A stretch of 64,000 nt of DNA from Kitasatospora aureofaciens (GTDB lineage Bacteria > Actinomycetota > Actinomycetes > Streptomycetales > Streptomycetaceae), in the NCBI GenBank assembly GCA_000720845.1, contig JODU01000003.1, positions 186,001 through 250,000 of the forward strand, read 5' to 3'. The position numbers were made by a program, and so were the translations under genes. Positions 48,802 to 56,256 of the stretch are shown here, piece by piece (the stretch's first letter is position 1; the number at the start of each line of letters is the position of its first letter). A model generated the notes under the pieces. The model saw only the letters and a list, made by a program, of their open reading frames with translations. It was not told the DNA's origin and searched no databases.

Positions 48802-50328
48802 TCACCCCCACCGCAGCGGATTGGGCAGCTCCGTCCACAGATCCCCGGTCCTTGCCGGCGAAGTCCGCATCGCCGTCAGCGCCTTCACCGGCAGTGGCTC
48901 CTCGCGCAGGGCCACGGTGTCCTGCGTGCGGGGCAGTTCGGCTGCCACCGTCTCCAGGGCCTCGCGCAGCGCCGGGCCCGAACCGGCCGTCGCGGCCAGC
49001 GCGCCGCCCACCAGCGAACCGAACGACTTCCGCCGCAGCGCGACCGGTTCGTCGGTGAGGATCCGGGCGGGCAGACCGGCGGCGGCGATCCCGTGCCGGG
49101 CCAGGCGGGCCGGGGAGACGCGGATGTCGGCCAGGTCGCGGTAGACCAGGCGCAGCGGGTCGCCCGTCGCGGACAGCACGACCAGGAGGTTCTGGCCGTG
49201 GGCCTCCAGCGCCACGCCCAGCTCCAGCGCGCGCAGCCCGACGGTGAGCGCGAGACGGGCGAAGGCGGCGAGCCACGCGGCGGAGCGCGGCAGCCCGGTG
49301 GTCGCCAGCGCCGCCACCGGGACGACGTGCTCGCCGGGCGCGGCGTACACCCGGGGCGACTCGCGCAGTACGGCGGCCAGGTCGGGGGAGTGGGCGGTGG
49401 CCGCACCCGGTGTGCGGGTCACGTGGAGCAGGCCGTCCAGGCGCGCCGCCAGCCGCTCCCCGAACGCCGACAGGTCCGCCGAGGCGGCGACCGAGGCCAC
49501 CGAGATGTCCCGCACCGAGGACGTCAGCCGGGCACTCAGCGCGGTCTTCACGTGCAGTGAGCCGGGCACGGCGAGGGTCCGCAGGGACATCAGCGGACGG
49601 GCGGCGGGCCCGGCCTCGCACGAGCGCTTGAGCACATGCGCGGCCTGCCACGGATGCACCGGGACCAGCAGCCGCGCCCCGTCCCGCAGTTCCCGCGGCC
49701 ACACCCCCGTCACCAGGCACTCCGCCGCCGGGACCGGCACGAGCCCCAGCTCCACCACCGGCCCGTGCTCGGGCCCGTACGCCAGCTGCTCCGCGACGGA
49801 GAAACCCGGCCGCGCACGGCAGCCCGGGTGGTACGGGTGACCGTCGACCACCCGGCGCTCCCAGCCCCAGTCGCTGTCCGGCCACTCGTCCGGGTGATTC
49901 TCCCGCGCCCCCTCCCGCACGGTCCGGGACTGCGCCGCCCGTGACAGCGCCAACGACGCGGCGCTGTGCCCGAGTTCGGCGGCGAACTCCGCCGACCGCG
50001 GTACGGCGAGGTCGGTCATCAGCCGCTCCGGGTCCTCGTAAGCGGCCTCGTCCAGCCGGACGACCGTGACGTACGCGTCCGTGCGGTACGGGTCTGCGGC
50101 CGGTCCGGTCAGCCGGCGGCCGTCCCGCAGCCGCAGGACGAGTCCGTCCCCGGACCGCTCGCGCCCCTCGATCCACGGCAGCGGTTCGAAGGCGAGCGCA
50201 CGCCAGAGCCGGGACAGCACGGCCGCGCGGGCCCCCGGCCGCTCGGCAGAGAACCGGGCGGCCAGAGCGGGACGGACGGCCGCCACCTCGTCGGCGACCG
50301 CGGCCGCTGCGCTGGGGGGACGATGCAC
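48802..50328 (-). CDS. IucA/IucC-type NIS siderophore synthetase
   Basis: 508 aa. The GTG at 50328-50326 follows GAGGAGCCAGCCC; the upstream open frame is a Tyr/Pro repeat and is not used. It would condense a carboxylic acid with an amine or alcohol using ATP. Motifs: DGHPYHPGCRARPGFS near residue 165 (ATP-binding loop), VHPWQAAHVL near 230, LHVKTALSARLTSSVRD near 262, EAHGQNLLVV near 380 and VYRDLADIR near 399. Normal length is 550-600, so it is on the short side. Divergent from a second NIS synthetase; no decarboxylase or monooxygenase gene is adjacent. Confidence 0.85.
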   Translation of the reverse strand: MHRPPSAAAAVADEVAAVRPALAARFSAERPGARAAVLSRLWRALAFEPLPWIEGRERSGDGLVLRLRDGRRLTGPAADPYRTDAYVTVVRLDEAAYEDPERLMTDLAVPRSAEFAAELGHSAASLALSRAAQSRTVREGARENHPDEWPDSDWGWERRVVDGHPYHPGCRARPGFSVAEQLAYGPEHGPVVELGLVPVPAAECLVTGVWPRELRDGARLLVPVHPWQAAHVLKRSCEAGPAARPLMSLRTLAVPGSLHVKTALSARLTSSVRDISVASVAASADLSAFGERLAARLDGLLHVTRTPGAATAHSPDLAAVLRESPRVYAAPGEHVVPVAALATTGLPRSAAWLAAFARLALTVGLRALELGVALEAHGQNLLVVLSATGDPLRLVYRDLADIRVSPARLARHGIAAAGLPARILTDEPVALRRKSFGSLVGGALAATAGSGPALREALETVAAELPRTQDTVALREEPLPVKALTAMRTSPARTGDLWTELPNPLRWG

Positions 50329-50489
50329 GGGCTGGCTCCTCGGGTACGGGTACGGGTACGGCCACGAGTGCGGGCACGGCGGCACGGCTCAGGGCCGACA
50401 GGGGCATGACGAGCGACGTACGACGCACACGACGAGAGACATACTGATCGTCTCCGTCCTCTCCGCCATGGACCGACCGTAGGGAACGA

Positions 50490-52019
50490 GTGGAACGCGT
50501 GGATCTCCTGCCCCCGCCCACCGGCGCCGACTCCCGGGACGACATCGCGCGCCGCGCCGACGCCCACGCCGCCGTACCGCTGCTGAACTGCCTGCTGCGC
50601 GAGGTGGCCGAACCCCTGCCGGGCCCCGGCGCCCGCCCCGTCTACCGGCTGCCCGGCGGCAGGCTGCTGCGGGTGCGCGGGGGCCGCCGGCCCGCCGAAC
50701 CCGAGGTCCGCACGGCGCACGGGTGGCACCGCGTCGACCACGCCGAGCTGGTGAAGCTGGTCGCCGAGGCCCTGCGCCGGCACACCGGTGTGAGCAATCA
50801 CGAACTGCCCACCGAGATGACCGACAGCCGGGACGCGGTGGCCGCGCTGCTGACGGCACGCGCGCGTGCCACCCCGCCCGCGGACCCGTACCTCCGCTCC
50901 GAGCAGGGCCTGCTCACCGGCCACACCCACCACCCCGCCCCCAAGGCCCGCGGCGGCGGTCCGCACGCCGGGTGGCTGCCGTACGCGCCCGAGGCGCACG
51001 CCCGCTTCCCGCTGACACTGCTCGCCGCGCGCGAGGACACCGTCGTCGACGAGGGCGACACCGCCGCTCTGGACGCCCTCGGCAAGGCCCCGCCCGGCTA
51101 CCGGCTGCTGCCCGCCCACCCCTGGCAGCTGGAGCTGACGGCACCGGCCCTCGCCCCCGCCTTCGCCGACGGCCGGCTCGTCCGGGTGGGCACGACCGGC
51201 TTCTTCGCCTGGCCGACGGCCGCGATCCGCACGGTCTACGCGCCCGAGTACCTGCCCGGACGGGACCTGTTCCTGAAGTTCAGCCTCGACGTGCGGGTCA
51301 CCAACGACATCCGCCGTCTGTGGCGCCACGACCTGATGAGACTGCGCCGCACCGACACGGCGGTCAGCGAGGCCTTCGCCTCCGTCGGGCCCCCCGCCGC
51401 CTGGCTCGGCGACCGCGGCCACCGCACCGCCGACTTCGCCTTCGAGGAACTGGCCGTCGTCGTCCGCGACGGCGTGCGGGACCACCTCCTGCCCGGCGCG
51501 ACCCCGCTCCTGGCCGCCGCGCTCGTGGAGGGCTTTCCCGGCAGCCCGCTCACGGCCACCGCGGACCCGGCGGCCTGGTGGCAGGCGTACCTCGCCGCCG
51601 TCGTCCCGCCGGTCCTGACCGCCTTCGCCGACGACGGCGTCGTCCTGGAGGCGCATCTGCAGAACACCCTGGTCGCCGTGGACCCGGCCGGCACCCCCGT
51701 GCAGGCCCTGTTCCGGGACGCGGAAGGCGTCAAGCTCCTGCCGGACACCCCACGGGCGGCCGGCTGGGAGCGCCTGGTCTACTGCCTGGTCGTCAACCAC
51801 CTGTACGAGATCGCCGCCGCCCTCGCCGAACACCACCCCGGCCTCGACCCCTGGCCCGCCGTCCGCCGCGAACTGGCCCGCCACGACCTCCCCGAGATCC
51901 CCGCCCTGCTCACCGCCCCCACCCTCCCCGCCAAGACCAACCTCCTGCTGCGCTGGACCGGCGCGGACGGCGCCGACGCCCGCTACCGCCCCCTGCCCAA
52001 CCCGCTGCGCGGGGCGTGA
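50490..52019 (+). CDS. Second IucA/IucC-type NIS siderophore synthetase
   Basis: 509 aa. The GTG at 50490 is preceded by AGGGA. Motifs: LTGHTHHPAPKARGGG near residue 140, LPAHPWQLEL near 210, DLFLKFSLDVRVTNDIRRLW near 260, LEAHLQNTLV near 388 and LFRDAEGVK near 409. These are the ATP and carboxylate sites of the NIS family. It differs in detail from the divergent copy (KARGG versus RARPG), so the two probably use different substrates. The 161-base intergenic region carries no clear iron-box sequence. The product is unknown. Confidence 0.87.
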   Translation: MERVDLLPPPTGADSRDDIARRADAHAAVPLLNCLLREVAEPLPGPGARPVYRLPGGRLLRVRGGRRPAEPEVRTAHGWHRVDHAELVKLVAEALRRHTGVSNHELPTEMTDSRDAVAALLTARARATPPADPYLRSEQGLLTGHTHHPAPKARGGGPHAGWLPYAPEAHARFPLTLLAAREDTVVDEGDTAALDALGKAPPGYRLLPAHPWQLELTAPALAPAFADGRLVRVGTTGFFAWPTAAIRTVYAPEYLPGRDLFLKFSLDVRVTNDIRRLWRHDLMRLRRTDTAVSEAFASVGPPAAWLGDRGHRTADFAFEELAVVVRDGVRDHLLPGATPLLAAALVEGFPGSPLTATADPAAWWQAYLAAVVPPVLTAFADDGVVLEAHLQNTLVAVDPAGTPVQALFRDAEGVKLLPDTPRAAGWERLVYCLVVNHLYEIAAALAEHHPGLDPWPAVRRELARHDLPEIPALLTAPTLPAKTNLLLRWTGADGADARYRPLPNPLRGA

Positions 52020-52086
52020 GCGGCGGCCCTTCACGACGCCCGGAAATCCCGTGCCGCAGCGCACCCCGGTGGTGCACACTCACCGC

Positions 52087-52701
52087 ATGGCGGACATGGA
52101 CGCGTTCCGGGACGAGCTGGCCCGCTGGGCGGCGGGCGGCGCCGGGGACTCGGCGGCACAGCTGGCGGCGGACCTGGGACTGCGGACGGCGGTGCTGCTG
52201 GAGGGCCCCAGCGACCTCGCCGCCGTCGAGGCGCTGGCGGCCCGCGAGGACCGCGAGCTGACCGCCGAAGGCGTGGCCGTGGTGTCGATGGGCGGCGCGA
52301 TGAGCGTCGGCCGCTTCGCCGGTCTGCTCGGCCCGCCCGGCCTCGGCCTGCGCCTGACCGGCCTCTGCGACGCCCGCGAGGAGCCCTTCTACGACCGGGG
52401 CTGGCAGCGGGCCGGTGCCCCGCGGGACTTCCACGTCTGCGTGGCCGACCTGGAGGACGAGATGATCCGCGCCCTCGGCACGGCGCGGGTCGAGGAGGTC
52501 ATACGGGCCGAGGGCGAACTGCGCCCCTGGCAGACCTTCCTGGGCCAGCCCGCGCAGCACGACCGCACCCGGCAGCAGCAGTTGCGCCGCTTCCTCAGCA
52601 CCAAGAAGGGCCGCAAGATCCGCTACGGCGGCCTCCTGGTGGAGGCCCTCGGCACCGGACGGCCACCGGCCCCGCTCGCGGACCTCCTCGCGGGGCTGTG
52701 A
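52087..52701 (+). CDS. Stand-alone TOPRIM-domain protein
   Basis: 204 aa with no ribosome-binding site; CACACT (52075-52080) six bases upstream suggests a leaderless transcript. LLEGPSDLAAVEAL near residue 37 gives the TOPRIM Glu39/Asp43, VVSMGGAMSVGRFAGLL resembles the second strand, and LTGLCDAREEPFYDRG near 90 may hold the acidic D-x-D-like residues. OLD-family nucleases carry a TOPRIM of this type after an ATPase; here the ATPase is absent. C-terminal FLSTKKGRKIRYG is basic. The partner, if any, is not adjacent. Confidence 0.65.
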   Translation: MADMDAFRDELARWAAGGAGDSAAQLAADLGLRTAVLLEGPSDLAAVEALAAREDRELTAEGVAVVSMGGAMSVGRFAGLLGPPGLGLRLTGLCDAREEPFYDRGWQRAGAPRDFHVCVADLEDEMIRALGTARVEEVIRAEGELRPWQTFLGQPAQHDRTRQQQLRRFLSTKKGRKIRYGGLLVEALGTGRPPAPLADLLAGL

Positions 52702-52709
52702 CCGGCGGG

Positions 52710-53579
52710 CTACTTCGTGGCCCCCTGGGCGAAGCCGTTGTAGATGTAGCGCTGGAGGAACAGGAAGATCACCAGGGTCGGCACGATGACGAGGACGGCC
52801 CCGGCGGAGATGTTCTCCCAGTGCGCGCCGAAGGGCCCCTTGAACCGGAACAGGGCCGTCGACATGGTCCCGAGGTCCTCGGAGGGCATGTAGAGGAAGG
52901 GGATGTAGAAGTCGTTGTACGTCGTGATGCCCTTGATGATGACCACGGTCGCGACGGCGGGCTTCAGCAGCGGAAAGATGATCTTCCGGTAGATGGTGAA
53001 GGAGTTGGCGCCGTCGAGCCGCGCGGCCTCGTCGAGGGACCTCGGGATGCCGCGGATGAACTGAAGGAAGATGTAGATGGCCACGATGTCGGTGCCCATG
53101 TACAGCAGGACCGGAGCCCAGCGGGTGTTGAATAGCCCGAAGCTGTTGACGACCTGGAAGGTGGCGACCTGCGTCGTCACGGCCGGCACCAGCGTGGCGA
53201 TCAGGAACAGCGCCATGACGAGCTTCTTGAAGCGGAAGTCGAAGCGGTCGATGGCGTACGCCGTCATCGAGCCGATGATCACGGTGCCGGTGATGGAGAA
53301 CAGCAGGATGAAGGCCGTGTTGCCGAAGGCCTGGAGCAGGTGGCCGTCGGTGAAGGCCGTGGCGTAGTTGGAGAAGTTGAGCCAGTCGTCGGGCAGCGCC
53401 AGGGCGCCCTGGCCGTCGGAGATCTCCCCGTAGGACTTCAGCGAGGTCAGGAAGATCACGAGCAGCGGCAGCAGCACCACGGCGGAGGCGACGACCAGTG
53501 ACACGTACGTCAGCGCCGTGCTGACGCGCGGACGGCGGCGCGGCCGTTCCTGCGGGCGGGCGGGGGCCGTGAGGGTCAT
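52710..53579 (-). CDS. Carbohydrate ABC importer permease (MalG type)
   Basis: 289 aa, six predicted membrane helices. The coupling loop with EAARLDGANSFTIYRKIIFPLLKP near residue 195 is the EAA motif that contacts the ATPase. The N-terminus is Arg/Pro-rich. The ATG overlaps the stop of the partner permease (4 bases). No ATPase gene is present, which is usual for Streptomyces sugar importers that share MsiK. With the binding protein and a GH2 mannosidase divergent, it probably imports manno-oligosaccharides. Confidence 0.9.
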   Translation of the reverse strand: MTLTAPARPQERPRRRPRVSTALTYVSLVVASAVVLLPLLVIFLTSLKSYGEISDGQGALALPDDWLNFSNYATAFTDGHLLQAFGNTAFILLFSITGTVIIGSMTAYAIDRFDFRFKKLVMALFLIATLVPAVTTQVATFQVVNSFGLFNTRWAPVLLYMGTDIVAIYIFLQFIRGIPRSLDEAARLDGANSFTIYRKIIFPLLKPAVATVVIIKGITTYNDFYIPFLYMPSEDLGTMSTALFRFKGPFGAHWENISAGAVLVIVPTLVIFLFLQRYIYNGFAQGATK

Positions 53580-54550
53580 ACGAGATCCACCTTCTCGTCG
53601 GGCACGAGGCGGCGCTGGATCCAGGTGATCAGCAGGATGATCGCCAGCAGCACCACCGCGCAGGCCGAGGCCAGGCCGGTCTTGTTGAACTGGAAGGCGA
53701 ACTTCACCGTCTGGATGACGAACGTCGAGGTCTCCGTCGCGCCGCCGGTCATGATGTACGGGATTTCGAACACGGAGAGGGAGCCGGAGATCGCCAGGAT
53801 GACGCTCAGGCTCAGCACCGGTCGGATGCTCGGCGCGATGATGTGCCGGAACTGCTTCCAGCGGCCGGCGCCGTCCAGCTGGGCGGCCTCGTACAGCTCG
53901 CCGGGGATCGACTGGATCGCGCCGAGGAACAGCACGAAGTTCAGACCGGTGAAGCGCCACACGGACACCCCCGCCATGGAGGCGTTGGCCGACTCCGGAG
54001 TCCCCAGCCAGGCGTGGTCGGTGCCGACGCCGAACCAGGACAGGACCGAGTCGAGCGTGCCGCCGTCCTGGAAGAAGTAGAGGAAGACGAAGCCGATCGC
54101 GACGCCGTTGATCAGGTACGGGAAGAACAGGATGCCCTTGAACAGGTTCCTGAAGCGCAGGTCGAAGCTGAGGACGGCGGCGAAGTACAGGGCGATGACG
54201 ATCTGTACGACGGACGCCGCCAGGTAGTAGAAGCTCACCGCGAACACCCGGAGCAGCTCGGGGCGGGTGAAGATCTCGGTGTAGTTCTCCGTGCCGACGT
54301 AGTTGCGGGCGGGGCTGACACCGTCCCAGTCGGTGAAGCTGTAGTAGATCATGTTGCCCACCGGCACGTACGTGAACGTGATCAGCAGGGCCAGGGGCGC
54401 CAGCAGGAACAGCCACGGGGTGAGCTTGCGCAGCGGCCGGTCGTGCCAGGAGGAGCCGGTCCGTGCGCGGTGCCGGGAGGGTCGTTCGCCGACCCCCTCC
54501 GGCCCGGCGGCCGGAGCGGGTGGTGAAGCGGTGGATGCGGTTCGGGTCAT
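53576..54550 (-). CDS. Carbohydrate ABC importer permease (MalF type)
   Basis: 324 aa; the N-terminal 40 residues are polar, then six membrane helices beginning LTPWLFLLAPLALLITFTYV. YEAAQLDGAGRWKQFRHIIAPSIRP near residue 222 is the EAA coupling motif. Lies between the binding-protein gene and the MalG-type gene. A hairpin at 54593-54634 separates it from the binding-protein gene, as often seen where binding proteins are made in excess. Confidence 0.9.
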   Translation of the reverse strand: MTRTASTASPPAPAAGPEGVGERPSRHRARTGSSWHDRPLRKLTPWLFLLAPLALLITFTYVPVGNMIYYSFTDWDGVSPARNYVGTENYTEIFTRPELLRVFAVSFYYLAASVVQIVIALYFAAVLSFDLRFRNLFKGILFFPYLINGVAIGFVFLYFFQDGGTLDSVLSWFGVGTDHAWLGTPESANASMAGVSVWRFTGLNFVLFLGAIQSIPGELYEAAQLDGAGRWKQFRHIIAPSIRPVLSLSVILAISGSLSVFEIPYIMTGGATETSTFVIQTVKFAFQFNKTGLASACAVVLLAIILLITWIQRRLVPDEKVDLV

Positions 54551-54592
54551 TGCGGAGCCAGGGCCTTTCGTCGTCCGCTGAGGGCACTGGGT

Positions 54593-54634
54593 GCCGGGTC
54601 CCGTTCGCCGCGGAGGCGGGGGAGGGGACCCGGC
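54593..54634. repeat. Intercistronic hairpin in the ABC importer operon
   Basis: A 10-bp perfect stem (54593-54602 with 54625-54634) and 22-base loop between the binding-protein stop and the first permease. It may protect the 5' part of the mRNA or lower expression of the permeases. Confidence 0.45.
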
Positions 54635-54661
54635 GGGTGCTGGGTTCAGACGGGTGCCGGG

Positions 54662-55984
54662 TCAGGAGCCGACGGTCTGCCTGGCCTCGGACCAGCGCTT
54701 GTTCAGGTCGTCGAAGTAGTCCTCGAGTGATCCGTCCGTGGCGCCGCGGGCGATGTCGATGAGCTTCTTGCGGTAGTCGGGCTTGTTGAGTCCGATCTCC
54801 GAGGCGTTGTCGATGGCGTTGACGTCGGCCGTCTTCGCCTCGGAACGCTCGATCAGCTTGACATCGTTGTCAACATAATCCTTGAGTGTCGCCGGCATGC
54901 CCTCGGCCTTCAGGGCGGAGACGGCGCCCTCCTTGGCCGCGTAGCCGGACTTCTCGGTGAACCAGTCGATCCACGCCCGGGCGGCCTCCTTGTGGTCCGA
55001 GTGGATGTTGACGGCCTGCTGGTAGTCGGAGACCAGGGTGGCGCAGAAGGCGCCGTCCTTCTGTGACGGGACCGGCATGAAGCCGATGTCGTCGGGGTTC
55101 CGCCCGGCCGTCTCGGCCGCGTCCCGCATCTGGTTGACGGCCCAGGAGCCGAGCATCATGCTGCCCACCTTGCCCTTGGCCAGGAGGGTCTTCGAGCTCT
55201 CCCAGTTGGTGGTGGCCGGGTCCTTCTCCGACAGCTTGTGGTGGACGATGTCGTAGAGCAGGGTGTCGAGGGTGCTGAGGTCGTTGCCCTCGGCCCAGGG
55301 CTTGTCCATCGAGGCCAGCTTGTCGGAGGCCTGGGTGTCGCAGCTGATCGAGCCGACGCCGTTGGTCCAGGGGCTTTCGAGCGGCCAGCCGTCCTTGAAG
55401 TTGGTGTAGTACGGGGTCGCCCCGGTCTTGTCCTCGACGGCCTTGAGGTCGTCGAGGAACTGCTCGGTCGTCGTCGGCCAGTCGGTGATGCCGGCCTTCT
55501 TGAACAGTGCCTTGTTGTAGACCAGGCCGTTGGCGGTACCGAAGGTGGCGATGCCGTACGTCTTGCCCGCGACCTCGGTCTTGTCGGTGAAGCGGTAGGT
55601 GCTCTTCATCGACGAGGTCTCGCCCAGCGGAGCGAAGAACTTGGGGTAGTCACCCTTGGCGACCGCCGACGGGATCAGCAGGACGTCGCCGTAGTCCTCC
55701 GTGTTCATGCGGATCTTCACCTCCCCCTCGTAGTCGGTGAGGCCCTCGAACTTCACCTTCACCTCGGGGTAGGTCTTGTTGAACTCGGCGGCGTACTTCT
55801 TCATCGTCCCGTCCTCGACGAGGTCGGTGCGATTGGTGAGCACGGTGATGTCCCCCGAGACGCCGTCCGGGTTCACCGGCGCGGCGGCGGTCTCGCCGGC
55901 GTCCGCGCTTCCCCCTCCGCTGCACCCCGCGACGGTCAGCATCGCGGTGGCGAGCAGTGCGACGCTCAGCGTCCTCTTCCCCAT
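54662..55984 (-). CDS. Carbohydrate ABC importer substrate-binding lipoprotein
   Basis: 440 aa; the lipobox TVAGC near residue 17-21 gives an N-terminal lipid anchor. The mature protein follows the family 1 (MalE-type) pattern: DITVLTNRTDLVEDG, EVKVKFEGLTDYEG and a central WPTTTEQFLDDLKAVEDKTG segment. AAAGGAG precedes the ATG. First gene of the importer operon; the divergent mannosidase gene suggests manno-oligosaccharides as ligand. GTGAACCGGT at 56056-56065, upstream of this gene, is a likely LacI-type operator. Confidence 0.9.
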   Translation of the reverse strand: MGKRTLSVALLATAMLTVAGCSGGGSADAGETAAAPVNPDGVSGDITVLTNRTDLVEDGTMKKYAAEFNKTYPEVKVKFEGLTDYEGEVKIRMNTEDYGDVLLIPSAVAKGDYPKFFAPLGETSSMKSTYRFTDKTEVAGKTYGIATFGTANGLVYNKALFKKAGITDWPTTTEQFLDDLKAVEDKTGATPYYTNFKDGWPLESPWTNGVGSISCDTQASDKLASMDKPWAEGNDLSTLDTLLYDIVHHKLSEKDPATTNWESSKTLLAKGKVGSMMLGSWAVNQMRDAAETAGRNPDDIGFMPVPSQKDGAFCATLVSDYQQAVNIHSDHKEAARAWIDWFTEKSGYAAKEGAVSALKAEGMPATLKDYVDNDVKLIERSEAKTADVNAIDNASEIGLNKPDYRKKLIDIARGATDGSLEDYFDDLNKRWSEARQTVGS

Positions 55985-56055
55985 GTGCCCAGCTCCTTTC
56001 CAAGGATTACGGCTCGGGCTCCGGTGGTGGCTGACGGCGACTATGTCAGCCGCTC

Positions 56056-56065
56056 GTGAACCGGT
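56056..56065. promoter_or_regulatory. GTGAACCGGT operator (LacI-type), importer side
   Basis: Inverted copy of the ACCGGTTCAC site at 56181-56190 on the mannosidase side. Both lie in the shared intergenic region and are likely bound by the LacI-family protein encoded at 58695. Confidence 0.5.
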
Positions 56066-56180
56066 AAAGCTTCCTCATCCTCCGCGATACTCAATCGTTA
56101 CCTGAGGTGAGAGGTGGCGCGAAGATATCCGTGCGGTGACTGCGCCCGCGCGAGGGCTTCTGTCGATCAAAGAGGGCTAG

Positions 56181-56190
56181 ACCGGTTCAC
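56181..56190. promoter_or_regulatory. ACCGGTTCAC operator (LacI-type), mannosidase side
   Basis: Matches GTGAACCGGT at 56056-56065 in inverted orientation, 125 bases away. It lies 66 bases before the mannosidase start and probably overlaps its promoter. Confidence 0.5.
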
Positions 56191-56256
56191 TTCTGTGGGG
56201 TTAGGTTGAGCCGCGTTGCCTACGACACCGGGCCCGTCCCGCCGAAGGAGCCGTAC

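Noticed and set aside
50329..50489. Iron-box (DmdR/IdeR) between the two NIS synthetases
   Set aside because: I looked for a TTAGGTTAGGCTCACCTAA-like sequence and saw none; nothing better than scattered matches.
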